A DNA stretch of 64,000 nucleotides from Lunularia cruciata (GCA_948567375.1 OX419756.1:45336333-45400332), one strand, 5' to 3'. Counted from the stretch's first letter, positions 37,367-50,336 are shown. Translations and numbers: made by a program. The notes: a model not told the origin generated them from the letters alone.

Positions 37367-38086
37367 CATAAGTGAGTAGGAGTTGGAGAAATTACAATTG
37401 GTTGCAACATAGAAGGATTGGGCCTAGCAACAAGAATTGGTGAGTGGAGATTGTGAAGAAGAAAGGTTGTGGGATCAAATCAAATGCGTAAAATTTCAAA
37501 TTATACACCAAGTAGAAGAGAAGAAGTTTCTTAGAAGCCAAGCATGTGTAGTAGTTGAAGGTGCTTAGGGAGAAATTGGAAGGAGAGAGGACTTGGGATG
37601 AGTTAGTGTCAAAGAAGACATCAAAATCAATGGAAGAGATCATCAGAAGAGTGAAGGTGATGTTTAGCACTAAGGTCAAAGTAAGGATGGAGGAGTCAAG
37701 ACTACAAAAATTGAAGTTGCCTATGCAAGAAACTTGGGAGAGAAGAGCAAAGGATGTAGATATGAATAACATATTAATTTGTCTTAGAGATAGAGTAAAT
37801 ATGAAGATTATTGAAGTAGGAGACAATGTCTATCTCAGATTAGATCTAATGAGAATAACTTTAGCTGAACTTTTTAGTAGTTTGAAGGAGAAGATAGAAA
37901 CCCATGTGAAGAAGTTGAAGTAGGAGTGCAGGTGACTTTGGGTAAGGTACCTAAGTTAGTGAAAGAAGTTAGGATAGAAAATGAGACTGTAGTAAGTAGG
38001 ATGGTGAATTCAATCTCGGCTTAGACTAAAGAAATGATAGAAGTAAACATAGATGTAGAAGTAGTAGATGAATCCAAAGTGCAAGA
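37367..38086 (+). other. Unassigned charged coding-like sequence (open frame 37555-37923)
   Basis: The plus strand has an open frame of about 122 codons (first codon TTG, no good ATG) rich in Lys, Glu and Arg with a coiled-coil look (TWERRAKDVDMNNILICLRD). After its TAG, coding-like text of similar kind continues in a shifted frame to 38086. It is the right half of the sequence that gypsy A split at GTATT; the left half ends at 31713. Gypsy A copy 2 then interrupts it again at 38087. The family is unknown. It may be the non-LTR part of another, older transposable element. Confidence 0.3.
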
Positions 38087-38578
38087 TGTAAAACACCGAG
38101 ACCGAGGAGAGAAATAAGAGAATGGAAACTCAAATTGGGACACTTGAATGTGGGAAAACTCCAAATGCCTAGCATGAGCTTTGGCTTTGGTATTTATAGG
38201 TAGCATACAAGGCCCTTGAGAAGCTTCTCAAGAACCTTCCTCAAGCGCTTTCTTAAAGTGCAAGCCAAGTTAACTAGGAAGCTTCTCAAGAAGCTTCCTT
38301 CTAGAAGCCGCCTACTTGGCGTGCAAGCTAAGCTAGTTAGAAGCTTCTAGAAGCTTCCTTCTAGAAGCTACTTACTTGAGTTGCAAGCTAAGCTAGCTAG
38401 GAAGCTTCCCAAGAAGCTTCCTAGATACTTCTGGAATATTCTAGGCTAATTTGTCTTATGTGCTACTTTGTAAGCCCGACTAACTTCATTGCTAAATTTC
38501 ATATTGTTGCATATTCTCCCGCCGCTAGTAGGTGACGTCTTTCTCGCCAGTGAAGCATTGAATTCTTGGATGGCCGTC

Positions 38579-39256
38579 TGTAATACCAAGAGCTAGCCAT
38601 ATGATCTAGATGTGAAATTTGGTTTGGTAACATCTAGAATGATGTTATACATGATGGTCAAAATAGATAAGATAGAAGTATCACCAAAAGAGTACTTCTA
38701 CTAATAGGGCAGAAACCGAAATAGACTTGAGAACCTTAGAACCAATAGCTAGACATATTATTTAAAGGTGAGAATTGTTTTGGTAACATCTGAAGGATGT
38801 TACACATGATGGACTAAATAGATCAGAAAGAGGTATCACCAAAAGGGGACTTCTACTAATAGAGTAGGAACCAAAATATGCTTGAAATCTTTGAAGGCAA
38901 TTTCAGAGGCCTAAACGGATGAATTAGGCCTCAAAAATGTGCAGATTACCCCCCCTCCCCCCCCCCCCCAAACAATGGCATAAATGCTGGCCTTCCTTCC
39001 CCCCTGCTTTGTCTCGTCAAGAGCTTTCCAATGGTACCTTATGTGATTCTGAGATTCCTATAGGAAGATTCCCTAAAAGATTCCCTCCGGGCAAAGCTTG
39101 TTTGACCAACCTGATAGGACCTAGACCAGACATGTCACCCATCCAAGTAAGTAATCCAAGGGTGGAGCTTGCTGACATGTCATCTATCTGTGTCCCTAAT
39201 CCTAGGGTGGAGCTTCCTTGGAGGAGATCCTCTTTGTCTATATAATAAAGAGAAGC
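38579..39256 (+). mobile_element. Family D LTR-like element, copy 2
   Basis: Starts TGTAATACCAAGAGCTAG and shares the landmarks of the D copies at 24091 and 47306. Here a 156-bp unit starting ACCAAGAGCTAGCC (38585) is duplicated in tandem at 38741. It also has a C-tract near 38949-38969 where copy 1 has a G-tract on the other strand. It inserted into or next to the 3' end of gypsy A copy 2. The right end passes straight into an LTR A fragment. Confidence 0.65.
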
Positions 39257-39566
39257 AACTAGTTAACTTGCGCTCTAAGCAAGTAGCTTCTAGAAGGAAG
39301 CTTCTAGAAGCTTCTAAGTAGCTTAGCTTGCACACCAAGTAGGCGGCTTCTAGAAGGAAGCTTCTTGGGAAGCTTCTTGGTTAACTTGGCTTGCACTCCA
39401 AGAAAGTGGCTCAATGAAGCTTCTTGAGAAGCTTCAAGGGTCTTGTATGCTACCTATAAATACCAAAGCCAAAGCTCATGCTAGGCATTCGGAGTTTTCC
39501 CTCATTCAAGTGTCCCAATGTGAGCTTCCATTCTCCTATTTCTCTCCTTGGTTTTGGTCTTTTACA
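39257..39566 (+). repeat. Inverted fragment of a gypsy A LTR
   Basis: Reads in the orientation opposite to the surrounding copy 2. It starts within the LTR at AACTAGTTAACTTGCGC, carries several GAAGCTTC motifs and TATAAATACC near 39457, and ends at the LTR terminus CTTTTACA (39566). It is a piece of a further family A copy, lacking the first part of the LTR and all internal sequence. Confidence 0.85.
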
Positions 39567-42500
39567 ATCTTGGTGTAGAGCTTATTGAAACTTGTTTTGG
39601 ACCTTGGAGTCAACTGACACTATTGAAATTGCCGCTGTGATGAGAGGAAGAGACTCCAAATCAGGTCATCATGATAAAGCATCAAGGATGACATGGAACC
39701 AACCTGGTTTATACTCAAGTTTGATGTCATACAATTGGAGTTGTTCCTCCTATCAATGATGTCAACTCTTCATGTGTTCCAAGTGTAAGGTATGCAACAA
39801 TGGTTTGTGATCAGTTTGCATGATCACTTGTTTCTCCAAGAGGTAATGCTTCCATACCTTGGTGGCGTAGACCATTGCAAGTTGTTCTTGATCTTGAGCA
39901 GAGTAGTTTTGTTCAGTTGTATTGAGTTGGCAAGACACAAAGGCAATGGGATGGAGTCCATCTGGGAATTCTTGTTGCAGCACGGCTCCAATTGCAAAGT
40001 TAGAAGCATCAAAATCAACCACACATGGTAGTTGAGGATCATATGGTTGAAGAATGGGTCTTGAAGACACCATATGCTTTAACTTCTAGAATGCTTCTTC
40101 ATGCTTGGTGGTCCACTGGAAGCTCAAGTTCTTTCCCAAGAGGTCAGTCAATGGTGCACGCATATGACCATAATAGTGGATGAACCATCGGTAAAAACTG
40201 GCCAATCCATTGAATGCTTGTACTTTTGTAGCATCCTTTGGGGTAGGCCAATCAGTAATTGCCTTGATTTTCTCTTCTTCCATCTTGATCCCCTCTGATG
40301 AGATCTTATGCCTCAAGAAGGTAACCTCCTTCTGCCAAAAGGCACACTTAGACTTCTTATAATAAAATTTCCATTGTCATAATCATCTTAGGACTTCTCG
40401 CACATGATTCATGTGTTCTGCCTCTGTCTTACTATAAATTAAGATATCATCCAAGAACACCACCACGGACCAATCCAATAGTCCATCCAACACCCGATGC
40501 ATCTGATCCATGAAGACTACTTGAGCATTAGTGAGTCCAAAAGGTAGAACTCTCCACTCAAAATGCACTTACCTTGTATGAGAGGTAGTCTTTTGCACAT
40601 CCTCTCTATCAATAGGAATTTGCCAATAGCCACTACAAAGATCCAACTTGGAAAAGTAGTGTGCTCCACTTAGTTGATCAAGCAAGTCGTTGATCCAAGG
40701 CAAGGGATATGCATTCTTCACGGTTTGCTTATTGAGCCCACGGTAATCAATACAAAAACAAAGTCTTACATCCTTCTTTGGAACAAATAGTATCGTGCTC
40801 CCCAAGGAGAGGTACTATGTTGTATGAAGTCCTTCTCCAATAACTTTGTAGGTGTTGTTTGCAACTCCTCTAATTCCTTTAGTGAGAGCCGATAGATCGG
40901 TCTACTCACTGGAGTACTCCCTGGCAATAACTCAATCTTAAAGGGCATACCTTGATTGGAGGGTAACTCCTTTGGCAGATCATACAGAAACACATATGCA
41001 AACTCCTAAATTGTCTAATCAACCATTGCTTGATGAGGCTCTTGGCCCTCCTCTAATTGTTCTTGTGCAATTGGCTTGAACCACACCGCAAATATAGACT
41101 TATCTTCCTCCAAAGCTTGCTCTATGGTTGCTTTACTAACCAACTTCCCTTCTAGTGACTCATCTCTCTTCCAAGCTTGCTCCATGGTTGCCTTCTTGGC
41201 AAACTTCCCACCTTGGGACTCCACTCCCTTCAAGGTTTGCTCTATGGCTACCTCCTCAACAAACTTCCCATCTTGGGACTGACTATCCTTAGGTGTCTTA
41301 CTCAAAGGTGCTAGACAACCTAATCGGAAATCCCTACCTTGGTGTTGTACTTGAATTTGGCGTCGGGTCCAATCAAATTGAACCTTGTGACGTTCAAGCC
41401 AAGGTAGACCCAAAATGATATCATAGTGTAGATGTGCCACTACCAACCTCATACACTTCAAATACTACCTTCCCAATCTTGAAGGTAACAGGATGTGAGG
41501 TGCGGAATGTAGAACCTTTTCTACCATCCGCCATCATCAAACTACTTCCAATCACTGGCTTGATAGGAATACCCAATTCTTTGCTACTTGCATAGACATG
41601 CAATTCTCTGAACTCTCAAAATCAACCAAAATCCTATAACCCCAATTAGATATCATACCTTGCAAGTGAAGCAAACTTGCATAGGTCAAGCCTTCAATCC
41701 GAATGGAACTAATCAAGCTCCTAGTAGGCGGCTCAAAATCTCCTACTGGGATTCTTTGTTTCCTTGATTATTTGGTTCCACAAACTCCATATGTGCAACT
41801 TGCTGAGGTTGCCTATTCCTAAGTGGACATTCAGCAATGCAATGTCTAACTTGGCGACAATAAAAACAACCTCTATTTTGTTGCAATCTTTCTTTATCCG
41901 CTGCACCAAGTGGCCTCCATTGGATAGCATCAATCTCCATTGGTGCTGGTTCTTCTACTTTTGCGTATTGTACTGGTAACCTTGGTGTAAGTTATCACAA
42001 CCAAGGAATCAAAGCGCTCAGCCAATTGCATAGCTTCTTCTACATTTTGTGGTTCTTGCAAGGTCACCTCCAATTTGGTTTGTGACTTTGATCCCCGCAC
42101 AAATCAATCCAAAACTTCTCCTTCTTGTATATCTAGAATGTGCATGGTGATGTTCTGAAATTGTGTGATGTAGCCTCTTACGGAGCCAATCTGCTTCAAC
42201 TCCACCAATTTATCTCGTGCGGCCTAGGTGGCATTTATAGTTTAAAATCGACCAAGTATTGCATCTTTGAATTCTATCCATGTCAAGATTGGTGCAACAA
42301 TCTGTCGTTCAGCTCGCTCCACTCAGATTTGCCACCAAAGTTTTGCCACACCATCCAATTGGGTAGAAGCCAAGAGAATGTGTTTCCGTTCATCTTGAAG
42401 ATTGGTGGCTTTGAAGTAACATTCCCAATCAAACACAAAATTCTCCAATGTGCTCGGAAGATTCTTGCCTTCAAACACCTTGGGTTTTGGAAATCAAATA

Positions 42501-43348
42501 CAATCTTCTCCATCTTGGATTGGCGCTCTCTCTATATGTTCTCGTTGCTGTTGGTCTTGTTCATCCAACAATCAAGTAAGGTGCTCGATTTGTTGTTGTA
42601 TTGTAAAGATAACGTTTGGTATTGCCGCCATAGCTACTACTCTATCCTACTACTCCCAATTTATCTAATTGATTAACACATAGATACAGCACGTCCACCT
42701 TTATCCATAAGCAACAACCAAAAGTATCAAGGGTTCCTCAAACACGATGATCATATGTAGAAAATCCTACCCAAAGCGTGAGGTGATGAATTGTATGAAG
42801 CGGTGCTTGGGTAATATTTGGACAGGAAAATCCCAATAGTTTGGCGGAAGTGGATTCAATGTTCCATAAATTCCATCCATCTCATTCTTGCTCTGATACC
42901 AATGTAAAAGACCGAGACCAAAGAGAGAAATAGGAGAATGGAAACTCACATTGGGACACTTGAATGTGTGAAAACTCTAAATGCCTAACATGAGCTTTGG
43001 CTTTGGTATTTATAGGTAGCATACAAGGCCCTTGAGAAGCTTCTCAAGAAGTTTCCTCAAGCCGCTTTCTTAGAGTGCAAGCCAAGTTAACTAGGAAGCT
43101 TCTCAAGAAGCTTCCTTCTAGAAGCCGCCTACTTGGCATGCAAGCTAAGTTAGTTGGAAGCTTCTAGAAGCTGCCTACTTGGCGTGCAAGATAAGCTAGT
43201 CGGAAGCTTCTAGAAGCTACTTACTTGAGGTGCAAGCTAAGCTAGCCAAGAAGCTTCCTAGATACTTCTGGAATATTCTAGGCTAATTTGTCTTATGTGC
43301 TACTTCGTAAGCCCGACTAACTTCATCGCTAAACTTCACATTGTTACA

Positions 43349-43848
43349 AAGAGGTGTGTGTATGTACATTAGGTGTAGAAGCCAAAGTAGAAGTAGAAGT
43401 TAGATTGGATTAGGAGTAATTGATTAAGATTTGAAGAGGTAGATAAGAAGTGATAGAGCATTGATTCACATTTGGAGATGTGTACGTAGCAATTGAAGCA
43501 GTTTAGGTAGTTAAGATAATAGTTGAGTGTTGTACCTATTTAAAGTAGACATTGGCAATCTTGTGTATTCAATATTGTATTATGAAGTTCAGTGAAGCAT
43601 AGTGTTGACACTCAATGCTCATCATTTAAGCTTAATTCTAAGTATCAATTTTGTGAGTGCTTGGAGAAGTTGGAGCTTGTTACTCTCTTTTGGGTGTGAT
43701 TTCTACCCAAGAGGCTAAAGAAGTAACCAAGAAGAACTAATTTGTTACTTTTTACTTTGTATTTGAGATTTTTTACTTGTATCTTTGTGTGAACAAATGA
43801 TTACTTATTGATTACCACAAAAGTGATGCTTGTTAGGTTGTTACAACA
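43349..43848. other. Unassigned sequence between gypsy A copies
   Basis: About 500 bp with no recognised feature. The first part (GTGTAGAAGCCAAAGTAGAAG) resembles in composition the charged coding-like stretch ending at 38086 and may be its continuation on the far side of copy 2. Confidence 0.3.
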
Positions 43849-44074
43849 TCCTTCTATAAACCACCTGCTTGGCTGCAGGCTAAGCTAGCTAGGAAACTTC
43901 CCAAGAAACTTCCTCCTAGAAGTCATCACTTGGCATGCACATTATCCAATACTTGGAAGCTACCAAGTAGTTTCCTAGATGCTTCTAGAATATTCTAATA
44001 ATTCTTTGCTAATTTGGTCTATTTGCTACTTTTTTAGTCTCAACTAACTTGTTGGTAAATTCTATATTATTACA
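43849..44074 (-). repeat. Fragment of a gypsy A LTR
   Basis: Matches the distal part of LTR A in the minus orientation, from CCTTCTATAAACCACCTGCTTGG to the terminus ATTATTACA at 44074, including TTCTAGAATATTC near 43983-43995. It abuts directly a family A internal fragment of opposite orientation, so the junction is a rearrangement. Confidence 0.8.
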
Positions 44075-47000
44075 AGACCAATATATAGATTCTCACCAAA
44101 AGAGTTAGAAGAGTTTCAAATAGCATTGACAGAGTTGTTGGAGAAGGATTTTGTACAACATAGTACATCTCCTTAAGGAGCATTAGTTCTATTTGCCCCA
44201 AAGAAAGATGGAGGACTTCCCTTCTATATTGATATCATGGCCTCAATAAACAAACAGTGAAGAATGCATATCTCTTGTCTCAAATTAATGACTTGCTAGA
44301 TCAATTGATTGGAACAAGATATTTCTCCAAGTTGGATCTTTGAAGCAACTATTGGTAGATTCCTTTTGATAGGGAGGAAGTGCAAAAGATTACCTTTTTG
44401 CACAAGGTATGGGTATCTTGAATAGAGAGTTCTACCTAATGCTCCAGTAATCTTCATGGATCAAATGCATTAGGTGTTGGATGGGCTATTAGATTGGTGG
44501 GCCATGTGATTGTGTTCTTAGATGATATTTTAATTTACACTAAGATGGAAGCAAAATATACAAATTGCATGTGAGAAGTCCATTGGATGTGCTTTTTAAT
44601 TGGAACATGGATGTGTTCTTGGATGATATTTTACTATTTATCAAAACAAAGACAGAATATATGAATCATGTGCAAGAAATCCTAAGATGACTATATCAAT
44701 GGAAGTTTTACTACAAGAAGTCAAAGTGTACCTTTTGGCAAAAAGAAGTTACCTTCTTGGGTCATCAGGTCTCATTGGAGGAGATCAAGATAGAAGATGA
44801 GAACATCAAGGCCATAAAATGATTGGCTTACTCCAAAGGATGCAATAAAAGTGCAAGCATTTAATGGAATGGTAAGTTTTTACCGATGGTTCATCCACTA
44901 CTATGCTCATGTGGCCGCACTATTGACCAATCCTTTGGGGAAGACCTCAAGCTTTTAGTGGATCACCAAGCACAAAGAAGCATTCCAAAAGTTGAAACTT
45001 CTTCAAGACCAATTCTTTAACCATATGATCCTCAACTACCTTGTGTGGTTGATTTTGATGCTTCTAACTTTGCCATTGGAGTTGTGTTGAAATCGGAATT
45101 TTTGGATGAATTACATCCCATTGCCTTGGTGTCTTGCCAACTAAAGGTCACAAAAAGAAATTACTCTACTCAAGACTAAGAACAACTAGCAATGGTATAT
45201 ACCACCAAGTTATAGAGGCATTATCTCTTGGGGAAACAAGTGATCATGCAAATTGATCACAAACTCTTGTTGTAGATATTACATTTGGAGCACATGAAGA
45301 GTCAACATCATTGATGGGAGGAACAAGTAGAGTTGTTTGATATCAAACTTGAGTACAAACCTATTGATTCCATTTCATCCCTAATGCCCTATCATGATGA
45401 CCTGATTTGAAGATTCTTCCTCTTATCACGGTGGCAATTAGAATAGTGTCAATTGAATCAAAAGTCCAAATTGAGTTTAAAACCACTTTATAACAAGACC
45501 CCTTCTTTCAGATGGTACAATGTCATCTTGTAGCACACAACAAGGAACACAACACCTTCTTCTTCAAAGAAAGCCTTCTATTCTATGAGAATTGGATCTA
45601 TGTTACAACCAAGGGTGATTGACAACTTGTGCACATTCAAGAAGCCCATGGCTTATCAATCGCTAGTCATATGGGAGTGGAAAAGACCTTGGGTATCCTA
45701 CAACACCAATGGTGGTGGCCCAACATGGCCCAAGATGTTTGAGAGTTTATCCAATCTTGTGAAAGCTTCCAATACAACATGGCCAACAACTAAAAACCAA
45801 GTAGACTTCTTCAACTACTTCTTATCCCACATGCTTGGTGGGAACACATGAGCTTAGATCTCATCACATACTTGCCCAAGACAAAGCAATGTCATGCAAC
45901 AATCATGGTGTTTGTCGATAAGCTTAGTAAGAAAATCCATTTAGCACCAACCGTTGATCCAATGGATGCTTCAACATTGGCTCAGATCTACTTCAACATC
46001 TTTAGGCATCATGGGATACTTTTTGTACTCATCTCCAACCGTGATCCTTGATTCACTTGAAATGTTTTGCAAGCACTCTTTTTAGCTACTCAATACCAAA
46101 CTTGCCTTGTCCATGGTCAATCATCCTCAAATTGATGAGCAAACCAAACATGCAAATTTCACCTTGGATGCTTCATGCATTTTTTAACATTCACCATGCT
46201 AATTGGGATGAATGCCTTGCAGCTATTGAGTTCACCTACAATAGTTCCAAACATGCAAGCATCAAATTCTCTCCCTTCTTCTTTAATTTTGGCCAAGATC
46301 CACTTGTTCTACATTCTATTATTACTACTCTTCCATCTCATGTCCCTCATACTTCCACCTCTTGACCACAATATCCCTACAACAAGCCAAATCTCATCTC
46401 CTTGTTGCTCAAAATCATCAAAAAAAATGCGTAAACCAACATCATCATGATCTCACCTTTCAACTTGGTGATACAATCATGCTTTCTTCTAGTTACTTGC
46501 CCCTCCCACTCAAAACCCAAGTTTTTTAACTTGCTCCTAATTGATAGGTCTATTTGATGTCACCCAAATCATGTCTCTTGTTGCTTATCGACTTGTCTTG
46601 CCTTGTCATATGCAAATCCATCCTATCTTTCATGTTCCCAAGTTGAAAGCCTTTTTTCTAATCCATCTTCCTTTTCCTCTTGTATCCAACTCCCTCCTCC
46701 TCCCATCCCTATCAACGCTCATGAGGAGTATGAAGTTGATTGTATCCTTGCATCTTCTCACATTCAACATGGCCACCAATAATATATTGAGTACAAAGTC
46801 CTTTGGAAATGGTATCTCCTTCATGATGCAACTTGGGAGCCTCTTTCTCATCTCTAGAATGCACAAATGGCCATCTAGGAGTTTGAAGCTTGTATGGTGA
46901 TAAGGACATCACCAACTAGCGTAGGGGTAATATATAACAATATGAAGTTTACAAATAAGTTAGTCAAGACAAATGAAATAACAAATAGGCCAAATTAGCC

Positions 47001-47300
47001 AAAAATTATAAGAATATTCTAGAAGTATCAAGAAGGTACTTGGTACCTTGCAACTATTGGGTAATGTGCATGTCAAGTAGTGACTTCTAGGAGGAAGCTT
47101 CTTGGGAAGCTTCTTGATTAGTTTGGCTTGAACTCTAAGAAGGTGGCTCCTGAGAAACTTCTCAAGAGCCTTATATGTTCCCTATGAATGCCAAAGCTCA
47201 AGGTCATGCTAGACATTCAGTGCTTCCCTCATTCAAGAGTCCCAAAGTGTACTTTCATGTTGATCTTCCATTCTACTATTTCTCTCCTCAATCTTTTACA
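44075..47300 (+). mobile_element. Gypsy A copy 3, 5'-truncated and degenerate
   Basis: Begins in reverse transcriptase (ELLEKDFVQHSTSP near 44130-44170) and goes on through RNase H (45040-45250), integrase (about 45600-46500) and chromodomain (46720-46860). A decayed LTR follows at 46933-47300, starting TATAACAATATG and ending CTTTTACA. Many stops and frameshifts. The integrase position that should be Glu is AAA (Lys) at 46146-46148, as in the complete element. The LTR still has GAAGCTTC motifs. Confidence 0.88.
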
Positions 47301-47305
47301 AAAAG

Positions 47306-47820
47306 TGTAATATTATTAGCTGGACAAATTAGCTACAGGTGAAAGTGGGCTTGGTAATACCTTTAGAGATGTTATACATGATGGTCTAAAGTATATTAGA
47401 TAAAGGAGTCTCCAAAAGAAGATTTGCACTAGTAAGGTAGAAGCCAAAAATAGACCAAAAACTTTAGAGCTAATTTTGGAGGGCTAAACAAAAGAATTAG
47501 GCCCCAAAAAATATGATTAAAAATAGATAGTGAAAAGGTGTTGCCTTCTTACCTTGGTTTTTCTCCTTGAGATCTTCTAATGGCACCTCTTCCATATTGT
47601 TTTGAGCTTTCTACAAGAAGATTCCTTAAAGACCCCCTTTGGTCAAACTTGTTTGACCAACCAAATAGAACAAGGATCAACATGTCAACCAATCCATGCA
47701 TCTAATTTAAGGGTGTATCTCCCATTGAAAAGATTCTCTTTGCTATATAATAAAGATAAGGTCCTCCTAAGTGCATTGGAGTTTTATAGAGTTCCAATTT
47801 GGTGTGCTTTGGCTATTACA
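47306..47820 (+). mobile_element. Family D LTR-like element, copy 3
   Basis: Starts TGTAATATTATTAGCTGG and can be followed through the D landmarks (ATGTTATACATGATGG, TTCTAATGGCACC, GTTTGACCAACC, CTATATAATAAAG). A TG..CA pair with matching hexamers TGTAAT and ATTACA at 47306 and 47815-47820 suggests a 515-bp LTR. No target duplication was seen at these limits, so the right end is a guess. Confidence 0.55.
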
Positions 47821-48900
47821 GAAGTGAAATTATTTGAGAGTGCCTTGTAGAAACTTACATTTGTAAACTTCTGTTACAATTGTGTGAACAATGGAGAACT
47901 AGTTGGGATAGTAGACTATAAATGTTGTAATTAGTGAAATATCTAGCCTTTTAAATGACTTGATTAAGGATCTACTGACCTTATTAGAAAAGCTTTTATT
48001 TTTATTTTTATTTTAACCTTAATTTTAGTTTAATTTTTTTGCTAAATTTAATATTAATTTTCAAATAAATAATATTTTAATTTCAATCAAATAGCCATAA
48101 TATAGAAATCAGGTCCACTATGAAGTGCATGTTTAGGCTCATACAATGCAAAAATATATATTTATGAATGAAAATAAAATTTATTTATTTATTGTGCTTT
48201 AATAGTCAATATTTTAATCAAAAAAGGTTTAATCAACAACCTATTTAGGATGCTATTTGGAATTATTTCATAAATATTTAATAATTTAAATGAAATAATT
48301 GCTATAATAAAAATAATATGCATAAAACAGATTTTTATGACATTATTTTTTCATCAGGATATACACTTCAACCTAACTTAAGATTTTGGAACACTTAAAT
48401 GTCTCTTTCATTTAATCTATAGTTTAATAACGGAAAATAAACTCAATCTTAACCTCAATAAACAATATTAAACTGCTCATTAACCATGTTAACCATTGTA
48501 CTTTATATTTTTCTTGTAATCTTTATTTATTAGGGATATGGAAAAGATGTTGGCAAAGAAAGATATAAAAGAAAAGGAAGTTATTAAGCAAGAATTTCTA
48601 AATTCTATGATAAATAGGAACATGTGTGTGTGTGTGTGTGTTTTCAAATCTATATTTGAAGTGCTATTTATACTTGATATTGATTATAATAAATTTTATT
48701 CCTAGATTATGAACAAATTTCAAGTTTATTGATATTTCCAAAGTCTCTTAATTAAAAAATATATAAGTTGTTATAGGATGTAAATAATTGCTCAGTATAT
48801 TCAGAAGATATATATTTCTTTTTAGTCTATGAGAAGGGACACCAAATCAATCTCAACAAAAAAAGAAAGGTCATTAGAAATCATCCAACCTAACAAGTAC
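47821..48900. other. AT-rich spacer with TG microsatellite
   Basis: Strongly AT-rich from about 47980 to 48800, with long T and A runs and no open frames of note. A (TG)n run of about 19 bp lies at 48623-48641. It separates the retrotransposon block from less AT-rich sequence. Confidence 0.6.
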
Positions 48901-50336
48901 AGTGAATATCCAAAACGCAATGCCCTTTTCGCGAATTCCTTTGCTCCAGTGTCGGGAAGAACGAGGTGTTAGACGTTGCTCAAGTGTTTGGGTTTCGGAA
49001 AAGCCGCGACCGCGTAGGATAACAAGAACAATGGGAAGGGAAAGCTTCTGTAGACATCAGAGTCCAGCAGATCTAGAGGCGAAGAGGAGTGAAGAGTAGG
49101 AGGTCCAGGCAAATTTTACGAAGGCTCCGTTTGAAGGAAAGTTGGGCGGAATTTGCGGCCCTACTAGAGGAGGACAATGATTCTTCGTCTAGTGAAAACC
49201 GCGAGCAGACAATTAAACTTGTCGTTAAGAGTCTTAGATACAGTCCAAGGAAAGTACTGTACAGCTAAAGCAGCGAAGCTGTGACTGCGGACTCCAGTGA
49301 TGTGGATGTTAACGGAGTCTCCGCTAGAGTGCCAGTCCCAGGACGTCAAAAGAAACAAAACTGCCTCTGTATCCAAGATTAAACGCAGGTCCAGCCAGCT
49401 GCAAAGGGAATCAAGGCAGCTATTGCGACAAAGCCACTAAATCTAACAACAATGCCTCCGGCCTTGCTTGAATATCTGTACCAATCAAGCATATATTGCA
49501 CTGAACATCTATAGTACGAGATTCTTGACTCAACATATTGGACAAGAGATGATTCGGAGAGAAATAGGAGGCAACAGACGGAGAATAGCCGCGTTCAGTA
49601 CTGGATGGATGTCTCATCGTACTCGGCATCAGCGGACGGTGTGCCCTGAACAATTATCCGCGATCTCCCCTCACAGAAGGAGATTAATTAGGAGGTAAGT
49701 GGTTGCGTTTTGCATTACATTTGCATTACATTCCAAATTTTTTATGGGAACTGATGCACATGTACTTCCACTGAGTCGCTTCGGGATTCCATATTGTTCC
49801 CTATACTGATGTGCTGAGTTGTGACTCCAGAGATGTGACTCGACTGTAGGATACTTCATCGTCAATAACAAAACCATCAGTAAGGTTACACTTGTAAGAC
49901 AGTTCGAGTCGAGAGATAACCGCTAACAGATGAAACAGAATTGTAAAAATGACAAATGGTTGGACATTCGATTCAGCATTCAATTGAGGAACTCCCGGGG
50001 TAATGATTCAGGTGGGACGAAGATGCGAAAAACTTGTATAGAGAAACAGGAAGAAACGGGGAGCTCGAGGAAGGGGACGATTATCCTGATCCGCTAATTG
50101 AATCCAAATTGGAAGTTCCAGGATGTTTCTATTCGAGAATGCAGAAGATGTGGAAGCAGGAAGATATAAGGGAGCCTAAACCCAGGAAGGACCAAGGAGC
50201 GTCATATTTCAGAAGCTGGTCGGGTTTCTGGTATGATTCTGTCGAGGCTTTCTACATGAGACTGTTATCATTAACGATCCTCGGCAATCAACCTGACCGC
50301 GTTCATCTTTCGCGTGAACTCCTTATTTTGAAATAA
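48901..50336 (+). pseudogene. Coding-like locus, unrecognised, probably decayed
   Basis: Two plus-strand stretches read like protein. At about 49085-49265 there is an Arg-rich then acidic frame with SWAEFAALLEEDNDSSSSEN. At 50012-50336 there is a frame of about 107 codons, GWDEDAKNLYRETGRNGELE and onward, ending TAA, preceded by a plausible acceptor ATTCAG. Between them, frames are short. It could be a real gene with introns I cannot place, or a pseudogene. I do not recognise the family. Confidence 0.25.

Larger units (their letters stand above)
38087..43348 (-). mobile_element. Gypsy A copy 2, internally deleted and nested
   Basis: Right LTR 42903-43348 and left LTR 38087-38511 (TGTAAAACACC to TATTGTTGCA), with the primer site at 42885-42901. 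Gag (zinc knuckle CFYCRQVRHCIAEC near 41870), protease (DFE), reverse transcriptase (FLDD near 40470) and RNase H follow to about 39600. The integrase and most of the chromodomain are gone: after 39567 the sequence jumps through an inverted LTR piece (39257-39566) and family D (38579-39256) to the extreme 3' end of pol at 38512-38578. Flanking five-mers (CAAGA, AAGAG) do not match exactly. It is older than the complete copy but keeps long frames. Confidence 0.88.

Noticed and set aside
38082-43353. Target-site duplication for gypsy A copy 2
   Set aside because: Flanking five-mers CAAGA and AAGAG are similar only when shifted by one base; not a clean duplication.
47301-47825. Target-site duplication for family D copy 3
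   Set aside because: Flanks AAAAG and GAAGT do not match; the right end of the element is not secure.
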